DNA of 64,000 nt, taken from contig JASJZC010000005.1 in NCBI GenBank assembly GCA_037178855.1, positions 1,054,001 to 1,118,000 on the forward strand, read 5' to 3'. Below the pieces are notes generated by a model that did not search any database, was not told the DNA's origin, and worked only from the letters and a program-made list of their open reading frames with translations. Positions 22,919 through 35,741 of the stretch are shown here, piece after piece. A program made the position numbers and the translations under genes. Numbering within the stretch: position 1 is the first letter of the stretch; each line of letters starts with the position of its first letter. This DNA is from Oscheius sp. JU75 (lineage: Eukaryota; Nematoda; Chromadorea; Rhabditida; Rhabditidae).

Positions 22919-24466
22919 TTATTCCAATTTCAAGACGAGATCTTGTTTCTTCTCTGAGAGCACGGCTACAACCTTCTCCTCCAATGGATTCCCTGCCAAA
23001 TTCAGTTGTTTTAACTGTGGACAGGATTCAAACAACTTTCGAGCATCAAAATCTGCAAAAAATGTTTCAGTGCTTCTATTAAAAGAGCCCACTTTTGATT
23101 CGGTTACCAGACAAATCCAAAATTGTCAATTCTGACATGGCGAAGACTCCTTCAGGGAACTTTTCGACTTGATTATTGGCAGCACTGAAGCCCTTCATGC
23201 TTGTCCATTCCGCCAATTCCTCAGGAAATTCGGTCAACTGATTGCCTTCGATGTTGAAAACTGAAAGGTTTAATAGAGTGGGGGTCGAACTTACTAATGG
23301 TGTTGGGAAATTTGTTCAGAAGTTTTTTTGGGAACTTTTTCAAGGCGTTGTTTTGGATGTTGATCTGGAATCTGCTGTCTTTAGTGAGTGTGGTTTTTGG
23401 GTTTCACTACTCTTGTAAGACAGAATTGGGAGTCTTTGTGATCCCTGCGTCTAACGATAAAAAGCGTAAAAACCCAACTTTCTATTTGTTTGATATTGAG
23501 ATTTTTGGTGTTCTGACTGTCTTACAAGGTTTTTTCGTGCATTCTTACAAGTAGCCAATAATTTGCCAGCTTCTCAAAGCATCATTTTCATCTTTGCCTC
23601 TAAACGGCTTTTTTAAGCTCGGATTAAAACTTGTAGAACCTAAGTTATGTCAAGAAGAAGAAGAAGTGCGGAAAATAAATTTAGCGACTTTTACGTTATA
23701 TACGGGCAATTAGATACGACTCGACATTTGTCTTGAGTCCGACTCAACTCGACTCGGACTCGAGTAGAGGCTTTCGACTCGACGCCCAAGTTCAGTGCTA
23801 ACACGGTATCGCACGGAACTGTCATTTGTTATTTGTTATAAATAGCATTGGGATGCATTTCTAAATGTTTCAAAGTAACTTCTTATACTACTGCTGAGTT
23901 CGAATTCGCTTCAAGAGACAGTAATATTGCGGGTGTATGGGTTTCCCCGGGAGCAAACAAGATTTTTAAATTCTACCCTAAGATAGTCTATTTTCATTGC
24001 CATTTTTAAAAAAAAAAAACAGAAAGAAACAAAAAGAAAGACTTAAAATTTTTGAAGTTCCCGCACGAAATATAAATACAAAAAGACGTTCCCTGGGACA
24101 CCCATACACCCGCAATATTACTGTCCATTTAATTTGTAATCGTTGAAGGCTTGAAAATCTGACCTTGGTTATTTCGTGGTCCTTGAGCTTCATGTAGACG
24201 CCGTCAGCAATGCACATTAGTGAACAGGAGGAGAGATCTGAACAAGGTATGACTTTTGGGGTTTGTTCAAAGATCTATGTTTCAACCTAAGGGGACTGGT
24301 TCTAAAGAGCACTCTCCTTTTTTTTGTTTCCGGGGATAAAAAAAAGAACTGTTCCTTCCTCATATGAAACCGGTCTTGACTCACCTAGATAGCCCGTGCT
24401 CTTGGCACTTTCACACCGGTTGACCACCTCGGTGACTGCTCGGGCTGCCGACATTGGAAGTGACAT
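22919..24466 (-). CDS. LRRC20-like leucine-rich repeat protein
   Basis: Five exons: 24466-24385, 24237-24164, 23364-23295, 23260-23093, 23052-22919; 175 residues (human LRRC20 is 184). The N-terminal helix MSLPMSAARAVTEVVNRCES precedes an LDLSSCSL first repeat, then INIQNNALKKFP, FNIEGNQLTEFPEELAEW, FSAANNQVEKFPEGVF, LTILDLSGNRIK and LNLAGNPLEEKV, ending in a basic/acidic tail. There is no signal peptide or membrane segment, so it is probably a cytosolic scaffold of unknown role. AATAAA overlaps the stop (22918-22923). The last intron is only 40 bases and uses a GTGGGC donor. A foldback element sits in intron 2. LRRC20 is my closest match by LRR order; another short LRR protein is possible. 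Confidence 0.85.
23917..24125. mobile_element. Foldback element in intron 2 of the LRRC20-like gene
   Basis: The inverted termini are gacagtaatattgcgggtgt (23917) and its complement ending at 24125, extending about 30 bases with one interruption. The ~150-base A-rich middle has no coding potential. It resembles a small MITE; the target duplication is not obvious. Confidence 0.75.
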
Positions 24467-24769
24467 TTTGCAATTGGGAAAGTGAGAACGGCAAGAAGAG
24501 GCTGACTCAGAGCCGCAAAGATCAATAAAGATCGAGGTTAGGGGTGAACGGGAGACAGAGTGTGTGTAAAGTGGACCAAGAGATATTGGGAAAAATGCCC
24601 ATAACGCCTCCACCTTAGTCAAAATCCGTTCTTGCTACAAACCTCTCTCCTGGTTTGAAAGCGCCCTAGGCCCGGAAAAGGTCATACCGGTCTGGGCCGA
24701 AACCATTTTCAGCATTCTGGATACGCAACAGAAACAGCCTATTCAGGTCAAAGGGGCCTTTATTCACCT

Positions 24770-24840
24770 TGCAAAGCTCTGCAAAGCTGTAACATTTTAT
24801 CTGCTCTACAACTTTGCAGAACATCGCAAAGCTAAAAAAT
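24770..24840. repeat. Dispersed 'acaactttgcagaacat' repeat
   Basis: The motif ctacaactttgcagaacatc, followed by caaagct and usually preceded by an inverted partial copy, recurs at about 28490-28545, 35170-35218, 36190-36220 and 52920-52975. It is a short repeat family, often arranged as an imperfect palindrome. Confidence 0.75.
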
Positions 24841-25018
24841 GTAATTTTGATCCCTAAATGGCTGAATTCCGTTGCGCACCCTGAGCGCTGAAAACTATTT
24901 TTAAGCCCGGCCGAGCCTTAAGCACATATCTGGCAAAGGTAATGTTCTGATCTGATATTCAACTTTGCTGTTTACATTAAAAAGAAGCTACATTTTTGCC
25001 ATAAGTAGACATGAAATA

Positions 25019-25066
25019 TGACAGTTCGACGTATCCTGTAGTATATCAGGATACGTCGAACAGTCA
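25019..25066. repeat. Hairpin with 20-bp arms
   Basis: Arms built on gttcgacgtatcctg and its complement, with one mismatch in 20, around an 8-base centre. It lies between the LRRC20-like and saccharopine dehydrogenase genes, downstream of the 3' ends of neither in the sense direction. Confidence 0.8.
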
Positions 25067-25456
25067 CAGCCGTTCTCTTTTCAGCCTCTTATGTTACGTT
25101 TAGTATAGGAGAAATGGAGAGAACATCGATGAATCCTTTTCAGTTCAATTTAAATTTTGAGAGTCTAGTATTAGGAATAGGTTTGAAACACCAATTTTCC
25201 TTCCCGAGAAGACAAACAAGAAAAGGGGTAGAACTCTGATAGAACTTTTATTGAATGCATAAAGAGAGAGGAACAAACCAGTCAATTTACAGACCCGACA
25301 ATTATGTCGATTACATCTTTCGTGATATCATTATGTTAGTTGCTGGGGTGACAATAGCTAAAACAACAACTATTAGGGGGAAGAGCTCGTGACTTTTATT
25401 CAAACACTTTCTCGTAGATACTTCTTCATTGCGCTCCCATACTGTCTCTCGCTCTC

Positions 25457-28400
25457 TCAGAGCGAATGAACCGTCTTGGTAGCGTAGATTCCGAGCTCCT
25501 CGAGACGCTTCAAGGCCGACCTATAGATCTCCTTCTCCACCGGACGCAAGACTCCCGGCTTCTGGATCTCGCCTGCAAAAAAGCGGTTTTTGACTGTCTC
25601 TTTATTGGGAGTAAACTCCATTGAAACTTTGGATGTTCTCGGTTTTTAGATGCTGTTCGATACTTTTTCGACTAGTTTTCATGTTTCAGCAGTTACACTA
25701 AGGCCACAACTAAGTATGTTGGTCTTGTCTACGTGATCTCTGGTCTTTCCAGCCACCCTACAACCTGGCAATGTACAAAATTCTCAGAGAATGACACCCG
25801 AAAATGCATTCTCTCCTGAGTTACCTTCTTAGAAATTTTGTAGATTACATTTACAAAAAACGAATACGCAATTGCGTATTTCCTTATATGTAAGGGGTCT
25901 TCTAATAGAGGTTTTACGGAAACGAATTGCCAAAGGACGAACCTTGAAGGACCATATTTGATACAATGGCACAGGTGTATCCCACTGTCCTGGCCATAGC
26001 CGAGTAGCCGTTCTCCTCGCCGTAGCAGACCATGCTGATTCTGTGGCGCTGCTTGTCGCCGCTCTGCAACTGTACCCCAATGTCGTGGTTCAGGATGACC
26101 AGGTCGCGTTCCTTCTCCTTGAAGGCCAGCACCTTGGCCAGATAGGGCGCGAGGGTGTCGAGAGCGCAGCCGTGTCGATCCACCACAACGTCGCTGAAGA
26201 GTCCGAGCTCACGCAGCGCCTTCATTCCAATCGGATTCTGACTGCCAACACGTTCCGCCGCAATCTTCCTGAGAGAGTCGGGGAAAATGTCCATCTTCTG
26301 GTTGAGCTGCGATGCCATCAGCTGCTTCCATGTCAAGTCGGGACCTTGGACCGGGTTGAAGACGTCCGTCTTCTCCGTGCTCAGCAGACCGACACGCTCC
26401 AGAGCCTTTACCGTCTCGACGAAGCCCTGAAACAAATTAGTTTTTTTAAGGAACGGACTGTGTTTTTCGCGGAAATCGTTCAGGAGTTCGGAGACATTCA
26501 AAGATTTTATATCGCTACAGAAACGGTACACCAGAGACGGGCAGAATACAATGAAGTGCGCACCAACTTCTATAACACAGACTGCGTATCGAAGTTAACT
26601 AACTTGCCCAAAGCTAAAATAGCGCCTCTGCATATTTTGTCTGTCTCTGCGGACACTCATTTATGTTTTGTTTTTATTTTTTTTAGTCAGGCAAGTTTTC
26701 ACTCGTACTGTCTCGGAGACCCAATATCTCCCCCGTACCTCCTCGGCATACAGAGACTTTCACAAAATATAGACTCACCTTGTATCGCAGAGTGCCTCTG
26801 AGAAGTGTCTTGCAGTCGCTGTCCAGACCGTAGATGTCAGCATATTTCGTCGAGTCTCTGTTGGCAAATCCGATCAGATTGAAGCCGGGCATGAACTCGA
26901 TTGGGTAGAGATGGTCGACGACCTTGCCTGCAGGAATTTCGACTGTCAGTCCATCCTTGAGGAACTTGGCCGGATTCATCAGGGCCGTCAGCACACCCTT
27001 CGGACTCCAGCTGAACTTGTAGCGAAGCGGATTGTCCGAAGCTTCGGGAGCTGGCAGGCCGCCACAAAAGGAGACGAAACTCGTGACACGACCGCCGTGC
27101 TCCTTGACCGAGTCGAAACATTCCATCGCGAGCATGTGATCTATTCCAGGATCCAATCCCGACTCGTTCATAATCGTGATTCCGGCCTCCTTCGCACTGA
27201 AAATAGGCTCGGTTGTCGGGGGAAAACACGTCGTGATCTCCCAAATGTCGCTCTGACAATAAATTTTCGTATCAACCTTGAAACACTGAACATCCCAATT
27301 TCACTGTATGTTTTTGTTTTGCACAAGTAATGCTATCGCCCTAGAGGCTCAATTGCGAGTATAACCCCGTTTCTTTGAACGTTGCCCGGTTTCTATACCT
27401 TTTCTGTACCGATTCTTCCCTCTCACTTCAGCCAGATCGTATGTTTCCCGCCAGTCGAGCTACCGTGACAGGAGCAACGTTCTCTCAATGCAGCTATCCC
27501 CAAACGGACCTGATTTGACTCGCCAAATAGCGTGCGCACAAAGTAATCGACAATAAAAGCTTCCGACAGACAGACACACGCACACATGTATTCAGAACTA
27601 GATATATAACGTGGAATGCTAAGTGCCTCCTGTGGCTGACAATGATGTAATGGTTTTAGGCCCCTCCAATTAAACGCAAAAAAAGAAACAGCTAAAACTC
27701 ACGCCTGATCGAGTTCCTGAAGTTCGGGCGACACATAACTGCTGGTGACCATGTTTGTCTTGTTCCTGATGCACATCTTGGCTACCATTGAGTGGAAATT
27801 GTAGGGTAGGAGAGAGACGACCAAATCGTGTTCCCTGACCAGCTGATCTAAACGATCCTGTTCCCGGACGACGTCCAAGACGACACTGTTGATGTTCTCT
27901 CCGACCATCAGCTTCTGCCCGTCCTGTCGGCTCTCGGTGGCCACAGTGAGCATGGTCTTTTGCTGCTTCGAGTAGAAGTCGGCGAAGGGGCCGCTAACCA
28001 TTCCAGCTCCGAGCAGCAGGACCTTCTTGTCGTCGACGCCCATCACGCGCGACTTGTGGGACGAGGCCCTGGAAATAGGGAAAATTGAGACGAAGACGAC
28101 AGTCAGATGATTTAAAACTTGGTAGACGACTAGAAGCCAAATATGTAAGTTCCTGGTACATTTCGACCATTTCGGGGCCACAGAGATGGCACGAAGGTAC
28201 CACTGAACTCTAAGCGCGCCACTGTTGGTCCCTTTTTTGGGTCGATTGAGTGATTTTCCAGCAAAATGATGCAGAGCAGCGTGCCCAATTTCAGTGCTGA
28301 GCCACTGTATCCAGTCCCAGGAGCGCGCCGCAGTTAGCCCGTATATCGGATCGAAGAAATGACTTTACATGATAGGAAAGCTTGTAAGGCTACCGCTGGG

Positions 28401-31400
28401 AGACCATTCGGCAACCCTTACAGACAGGGAGCTTATCAGACATGCCCATTTTCTGTCCCAAGATGTGGTTTTCCAAACTTGTGTTGTTCTACAACCTTAT
28501 AGATTTTGAACTGATCTACAACTTTGCACAACATTGTGAAGCTGGTAATGGCTGTTTTCGGGTCGAAAAGTACACACCAAGCTATGAAATAGGCGCCTAT
28601 TTTAAAAATTTTCTGCGACTCTGTGGAATGATCATATTTTTATGACTTTCTCTTAACCACTTTTTTCATTCTTATTGCTACTGATACCGGACCTGGGACA
28701 AAAAAACAAAAAGTAAACAGCTGCTAACATGAGGCTAGTCTCCCCACGTGCCCCTTATCGATTTGCGTGAGAGATAGATTTTTTTTTTAAAAAACCAGGA
28801 AATTACTAATCGAAGCCTAGGATGTCCAAAAAGCTATAAGAATCGGATAAAACAAAACAGAAAAAAGTGGACTCACTGAGTTCGGGCCTTCCTGAGATCG
28901 GCAATGTACTCGTAGCTCGGGGTCAGCTTTCCGTCACTCGTGATAATGGCCCGCTTGACCTCGTCGCGGCAGGTGAGACGGTCGAAGTGCTGGTCCGTGG
29001 AACAGTTCAGCTGGAACGGGTCGTATTGTTGATTTCCTTTTGAGAATTGAAAATTATCTGCATAAGAAGTGGTAAACGATCTAGTTCACCCTGCCTTGAT
29101 CTTATGTGATGCTTGAAACATGAAAGTTCTACTGGTCTGATGAATTTCTTTGCTACAATGAGTCGAAAAGCACGAAACAAGAGGAATCTAAGGGGAATGA
29201 GATAGAAAACGTGAATTTTTGCACAATCGGATCCACGCAGAACCATTACTTTCTGTCTGTTCTTTGCCTAATAGGAGCTTTGAAACAAACAAAAACTCTG
29301 GCTCAGTTTACAAAGCAGAACTCTCGAAATGGTAGACAACTCCTCAGACTGACAGATTATCTAGCTGGGTATATAAAGGGCGACTTCCCGCAGAAAAGTA
29401 GTCCGTCAGCTTTGTTTTAGAGTCTAACAAGTAAGTTCAAAATCAAGCTTGAAATCTATACCTCCGTCTTGAAACAAAAAAGTTTTGACTGCTCTTAAAT
29501 ACTGAACTTCATCTTTTATGGTACAGATCTTGGCAAGACTATTGGATTATTTGTTTTCCAGTGATCTTATAAGTTTTTTGTGATCATTTCAGATCATTTC
29601 ATTTGAGTACTGCGACAATAAAAGAAGTCATTTTCTTAAAAGCTTTGAAACAAAACCTATTTCTTTTGTATCCAATGGTCTCGGAAGAGACGAAGGAAAT
29701 AGGCGAACTCTCAACCTTGCTTGTCTTTTCATATTGTTCCTGGTCACTCCAAACCTTGTCTCCAATTGACACTTCTGTTTTTTAAGGCAACAATTACAAT
29801 AGTGTTCTAGGCCAACTTTCAGTGGTTTTGTTATTTTCATACATTCATATGAGATTACGATATCGAACGAATGCTAGAGAAGCTCCTTGTGAGTCCTACG
29901 TGAAACATCTTTCAACTTTCTCTAAACACACAAAGGGCTTGTCAACGCATGTCTCCAGGCAATTATCTATCCATCTTTTGAACACGATATGCATTCTGGC
30001 CAAGAATCTCACCATGTCCATCACGTAGGGGTAGAGCAGATTTCCAAACTGTTCAGTGGCCTCGATGGGCATCTGTGCCGGCATGTTGTCAATACTGCAC
30101 ACCAGGCATCCAGACGGAGAGTCGAAACTGTCCGAGGCTGTGTTGAAGTCTGCGTCGTAGATGGTGAAGGGCTTGTCGATGGTCGTGCAGGCAGTCATGA
30201 ACTCAATTGAGCCGCCCGGATCGGCCGAGATGTCACAGAGGGCGACCAGGCGATGCGGCAGCGACGGACAGCCTGGCATGTCAATCTTATCCACCGGCGT
30301 CAGAAGCTTCTTGGCATCGGGGATCGTGATCAGACGAGGCGTTCGCGCATCCCAGTAGACGCCGTTGATGATGACTGACGCGTAGGGAGCTATCTGGAAA
30401 ATGATTTTGCGTTTTTTGTATGCTTCACAGAATAAGTAAGGTGTAAAGAAGTAGCCTCATTCAATGGCTTATTTTAACCACTTCTTTTTTCACTTTTTCA
30501 CTTCGTTGAAAATAATTCGTAAACAGAATAAGATGACGGCAGTCGTCTTATTCTGTCTGTCGCCCTGTCTCATCTGTCTGCCTGTCTCTCTGTCTCTGTC
30601 TTCCGCATCTCTAAAGCCTCCCACCTCAGTGGCAAACTTCGAAGTGTAGCGTTCCGGATGCTCATTGAATTCGTCTTTGTTGAAGGCTCCACCATGCTTG
30701 GGAACCATGTGATCAGCTCGCGTCACCACACATCCGTAGACTTTGTTGTGTTGTCCCTTCTTCGCGACATGTTTCAGCGTCGAAACGTCGACGTACTCGT
30801 GCGGCAGATGCTCGAACAGCTCCTGGGCTCCCTTCGAGACATTTCCGGAGCCAGTGAAGACGAAGACGAGAGGCCCGAGCGAGCGCGGCATCCTGTCCAG
30901 AGCAATCTCGTAGCCGATGTCGCGGAGAGCGTTGATGGCCATGTGCGAGTCCGAGTAGTTGTGTGCCAGACCCATGTGCAGGAACGGGGTGTGGTGACCA
31001 AGGGCCAGCAGTCTGGAAAGAGAAATGTTTCACGGGGTTTTCGGATCTGATGGCTAGGTTTTTGTTTGAAGTATTCAATATAGGGGACACGCTGGGGCAC
31101 TTCGACAGACGACGTAAAACAATGTACTGTGTCTTGGTAATTTGGCGACAGATTTTTGTTTCAACTACCGTAAAACCTCAATTAGAAGGCCTTATTACGT
31201 AAAACCAGCTGCCTAAGGCAGCCTCGACACTGTTGATTTTTTTGTTTCACATTTACGGGCCCGCATAGTCATGTGGATAGGATGATGGAATACAAAGAAG
31301 GCGATCGCAAGTTTTTCCAGTGGACATTAGGGTTGACAAAAAACAAATAAATGTCCAACCTGAGTCCAAGACCATGTAGGATGTCGATGAATCCGGCATT

Positions 31401-32580
31401 TCCAGCCCACTTTCCGAACATGACCAGTCGTTTGCCGCGGTTGTCAACAATCTTCTCGTAGTCGATGAGACGAATCTTCCTCTGGAGAATAGTGTCGAGC
31501 ATTTCCATGTTGTCCGGCTGGGCTTTAATCGTGTGCGAGAAGAAGGCATAGGCCTTGTTCGGGATCAGCTGATCCACTGGGACCTGCTTCACAGAGATGA
31601 TCAGATGGGCGTCCGAGAGATCCTCGCGCAGCACGGCTCCCGCGGCTACGTAGTCCTGAAACATGAAATTTTTATATTCGATCGGCAAAAACAAAATGCC
31701 TGATTTTCAAATTTTTCTTTTTCAAAATGCTCTATTTTTAAGTTTTTTTTTTGCGTTTCATCCTGACTCCTCCAAATTCTCCAGCAAAATAGAAGATTCT
31801 GGATAAAAAAAAATGTTTCATTTATGTTTTATCCGGCCAACAAGATATACTTTGGGCTTAGATTTTCTGAGAACAGTTGCTTTCCAGTTCTCGGATATCT
31901 TTGCGTTTCTTTTCGTCAGTAAGTCTGCCGAAACTTTTTTGCCATGCTTCTTTCTCGTTCCATGAAACATTTGTCAAACAGTCTCTGAATCCACACCAAA
32001 GAGAACATGTAGAGCTTTTAAGATTATTTCATTTTTTATCGTCGATGTAAATGTGCCGTACTCTTGTCACAGGAAGTCATCCAAGCATTGAACTATTTTT
32101 ATTACACCATCTCGTAAGGTAGAGTTAGTTGTTTCAAGATTAGATAATTTTGCGTTTCATCCTCCGTACTGAAGTTTACTGTTTACTAATCATATCCAAT
32201 CATTGACTAAATAATTACTTCTCTCAGCCTCTGTACTATGGAGAATGCTTTATTTGATAACCTTTTTGGGTAGCGCAACTAGTTTCAACGTTTTCGGTTT
32301 CACCAAACCAGGTAGTCTGTCTCTGTCTCTTTAAGAAAATAACTAGACTGACCATGATGGGATAGGCTCTCCTGTTGCTCGGCTGGATGAGAACCTGTAC
32401 TCCCTGCTTCGTCAGCTTCTTCACATGAACCGGGGCCAGAGGCGCGCGTCTCTCCCAGGCATTGATGGTCTCCCGTCTGATTCCGATAGTCGGCACTCCG
32501 CGGCCCGAGTAGACTGTGGCAGCATGGCGACGACCCAGCTTCAACAGCGTCTCTCGGCTACTATGGGACAGCAGTCGCAT
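25457..32580 (-). CDS. aass-1: Alpha-aminoadipic semialdehyde synthase (lysine-ketoglutarate reductase/saccharopine dehydrogenase)
   Basis: Bifunctional mitochondrial enzyme of lysine catabolism: condenses lysine with 2-oxoglutarate to saccharopine, then oxidises it to aminoadipic semialdehyde and glutamate. Nine exons: 32580-32353, 31655-31360, 31012-30625, 30393-30013, 29010-28877, 28068-27703, 27196-26779, 26426-25943, 25572-25457; 936 residues, close to the animal norm. A basic N-terminal presequence ([20 protein letters not shown]) precedes the reductase domain ([40 protein letters not shown]). The dehydrogenase domain starts with a Rossmann motif ([16 protein letters not shown]) and contains [15 protein letters not shown] and [26 protein letters not shown] acceptor sits one base before the ATG, suggesting trans-splicing. 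A 3' signal (AATAAA on minus) is at 25400-25395. The domain order matches the animal fusion enzyme. Confidence 0.97.
27375..27600 (+). repeat. Diverged copy of the 21.5-kb dispersed repeat, in an intron
   Basis: The ccagtcgagctaccgtgaca and agcgtgcgcacaaagtaat stretches match the family at 21540-22465 with more divergence. It lies in intron 6 of the saccharopine dehydrogenase gene. Confidence 0.8.
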
Positions 32581-32599
32581 TCTGAAGATGGCCTGGGTA

Positions 32600-34390
32600 G
32601 GATTGACTTCCAAGAGAGAGAAAGAGAAAGAGTTTTGGAAATAAAAAAAGTTTCAAGTTCGGAAATTGGCAACTTGAAAACTTTTGGAGTTTCTCCACCA
32701 ATTACAGGAGGCAAAGAGCTTCTTTTTATGACTTGTAAAAAGTAAAGGAACTTGTGGCACGAGATAGAGAAAAATATTTCATATGATTCACCCTATCGAA
32801 ATCACTAAACTACCACTCATCCGAACTTGATCCCGAACAAATTCTATATATTCTGCTTGAAATATCCTGGGAAAAATCTAATAAAGTGCGACAATTCTGA
32901 ACCACTGGAAAATAGTGGTGAAACAATTTCAGTTGAAACGGTTTGGGATTGAGGCCTCATCCCTTAACAAACTGAGACAGTAGGGAGAATATTGAAAAAT
33001 CTCATGTGATAGTAGCTCATCGCTATCACTCTGAACCATTGTCTCTATCCCAGATTAGCGGTCCCCAGGGCCTATAGTGGTCCCAAAAAAGCAGTAAAAA
33101 ACAAAATGCTATAAAATGGGTGCAGACTAAGGGGCTAAGCCTGGTGACCAGGTAATTTTGTTTTTTTGGAACCGCTTTATTTCTTAGGACCGCTAATCTG
33201 GAATAGAGCCGGATCATCAACAAATTCTGAACGTTTCCTCTTATAGGATAACAATGAAACCAAAAAGTTGGACAAAACTTGTCGTCATTTCTGGATAACG
33301 GGGCAAGAGGGCTATGGACGGTTAAGAACCAAGAGATAAACGGGCTGGCAAACTACCGAAAAACATAGTCGTAGTTCATATCTTCAGATTCTAAAGGATA
33401 AAAGCTTCAATACACTTTCAGCAAAAGGTGGGGTCGAGAGGGCTTAGGAAAATAAATCTGTCTGAGGAGTACGGTTTCAGTTTTCCATAGAGGACAGAAG
33501 CAGCATCAAAGTATGTTACACTTCATAGTTTATGGAAAGGAGGAAACAGTTTTTGAAAGAAAAACTGCAGAAAGCCAAATGAATGCTGATTTCAGTCAAA
33601 GAAATTCCTACACTTCCTCTTATAAAAGTAGTAAAGTAATCAGCGGCAAAAAAAATTAGTAACGTCTGTTAGAGGACAGAAATATACAAATTTTTGGTTA
33701 TACCTACATTCGACCAGTGGTCATAAAGGGTCCAGAAGGCGCAATGGCCTGGCCGGGCCAAGTTATTGACCAAGGGCGCGCGCTGTTTAGAAAGCTGGCC
33801 TGGTCGAAGCTGGCCGACGTGATCATTGCTTTGGTTTGCGATGCCTAATTTGACCGACAGAGCAAGTTGTTTTCGCTGAGGAGGTATTATAGTTTGCAAG
33901 TGAAACCAATTTAGAACTTTGAGATTTGAATCCGGAAACAGATGGAGAAGCACTTTCGTATTCGGTCAAAAACAAGTCGAAAAGGAGAAAATACTTGTAG
34001 AAGTGTGGAAACATTTTTCTGGTGTGTGTGCTTTTCTTGTGTGTGTTTTTTTACGTGAGTTCCCGGAAAGTGGAATATTTCTCATTTGAATTTGAAAGTA
34101 TGACGTAACTTTGAAACACAAAAAAAGAGAATACATGTACCAGGGAGAGAAAAAGCAGAGACCATCTGCGGACATTGACCCTTCCAGTTCATTATCGATT
34201 TTACACGATTTCTACAGAAATTAAAAAGTTTAAAAGCTTCTTTACAAAAAGGCTACAGTTCACGGAGAAATAGAGTAAAGCTTGGTAGAAGTGGATTTGG
34301 AGAATAGTTTCGAAAATGTTCCAAAGACAGGATAAAAATGACACCAAATAAAAGGTCAGACGCAACGGGAGCCATAAAGTAGGGAGAGAC
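32600..34390. other. Gene-poor flank of the saccharopine dehydrogenase gene
   Basis: No exon chain was found on either strand. It includes the foldback at 33043-33208 and a GC-rich patch at 33735-33835 with ggcctggccgggcc-like internal symmetry. Confidence 0.4.
33043..33208. repeat. Foldback element ending in ctctat(t)ccagattagcggtcc
   Basis: The left terminus ctctatcccagattagcggt and the right terminus accgctaatctggaatagag are near-perfect complements separated by about 120 bases. The termini share tctaatctgg with the smaller foldback at 41337-41416. Confidence 0.75.
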
Positions 34391-34510
34391 ATGGGATGAT
34401 GTGTCGTGGACAAAAATGTAGAGGAACATATTGGGGAAGAAAAGTCTATGAATACAACCATCACATTTTTCCCAAGTACCATGTCATCATTTTCTGCTCT
34501 TCAAGCTTTT

Positions 34511-34755
34511 ATGTTTTTGAAAACCTTTGTGTTTGTGAAAGTAACGACTGTCACTATTTTTGCGGCGCTTCAGTACAACAGAATTCCCAATCAGGTGATC
34601 GAAGAGATACACCCAATCTGTGAAACATTTTCTTAGTACTCAACTACGATATAGATGAGACAGATCTGGTTCCGGAACTGCGACCGGAAGACAGCGACCA
34701 TTACGCGAACTTCTGGAATAGTAATCAGGCTAACCTGCTTGATGGGTCAGATTGA
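34511..34755 (+). other. Candidate 3' exons of a small cysteine-rich protein gene
   Basis: Exon to 34598 reads FENLCVCESNDCHYFCGA and ends CAA TCA G before GTGATC. A 42-base intron leads to 34641 and an exon reading LNYDIDETDLVPELRPEDSD, then HYANFWNSN, with a stop at 34755. The phases match and the second exon has a clearly coding acidic composition. The start and any signal peptide were not found. Product unrecognised. Confidence 0.35.
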
Positions 34756-35073
34756 ACTGGTCAGTAATTATCATTTCTGGTCTCCCAGACTAACAGAGGG
34801 TTTCTATCAGTTTCCTCTCGGTCTCTGCCGCTAGAGAAAGGAGAACAGACCCGTACGATTTCGAAAGGTTGCGCCTTATCAGGTATAAAAGTCCTGCCGA
34901 CTGGATAAGAGCCGTGTGGTCCGAAGCGGCGTGGGTTATCTCATTTCAAAGACTGAACTCCCCCACCTGCAATTTTTGGAAAAAGAAATAAAGTTTTTTT
35001 TGTTGCTTCATCAATTGAACAATTGGATGAACAATTTGAGGATCTTATTCGCGCTGTGAAACCAAAAGCGGTC

Positions 35074-35270
35074 TACCGTTAAATTTCTATTAGAAGTCTT
35101 CCTTTACAGTTACGTAAGAAATACGCAACTGCCTATTCGCATTTTTTCGCGTCGAGACATTTTTTGACTTTATGATGTTCTGCAAAGTTGTAACCAACTA
35201 CTTTGCAGAACACCATCGTCTTGAACCTAAAAAAAAAAAGGGGGGGGCCTCTAATAGAGATTTTACGGTA
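35074..35270. mobile_element. Foldback MITE with TACCGTTAAA... termini
   Basis: The termini (taccgttaaatttctattag and its diverged complement ending ttttacggta at 35270) are inverted. The centre is a second palindrome of the atgttctgcaaagttgta type. Related half-ends occur at about 25808-25918 and 31168-31195. It is non-coding. Confidence 0.7.
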
Positions 35271-35741
35271 GTCAACAGCGTCAATTCCGGGAGTAGTCAG
35301 TGAAAGTTCATTCTCAAGGAATACTGAAATCGAAAGTTGTCACGTTTGATGCCAGAGAGAAACAAAGATTTTCAATGCAGTGCCTGAATAATCAGAAATA
35401 CCAAGAAAAGGATAAGATTCGGAAAGTTTGTTCATTATCTGAATGGAAAAATGTTTCGAGCAGCAGCCCCCACGTGGTCTGTTACTACGCAAGAAGTTCG
35501 TCAACACGAGTGCGAGAAGCTAAGCCACGTGGGGGAAAAAGGTAAAGTTCGGAGTGAGAGAAATAACCGATTAATAGGAGCAAAGTATGAGAGTGTCTAA
35601 CTGAATGGAACAAGTAGTTACGACTACGAAGAGCACTGCTTATACCGCAGTCATGAAATATTTTTCTGCTCTCTTTGGAAATGTGGAATGCTTTTATATT
35701 GCACTAGCAGTCCGTCTTCATTTCAAACCACTTTGTTTTAG

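Noticed and set aside
34880-34990. TATAAAAG followed by an Sm-like aatttttgg, suggestive of a small nuclear or leader RNA
   Set aside because: The sequence between matches no snRNA or spliced-leader RNA I know and lacks a clear 3' stem; not supportable without expression data.
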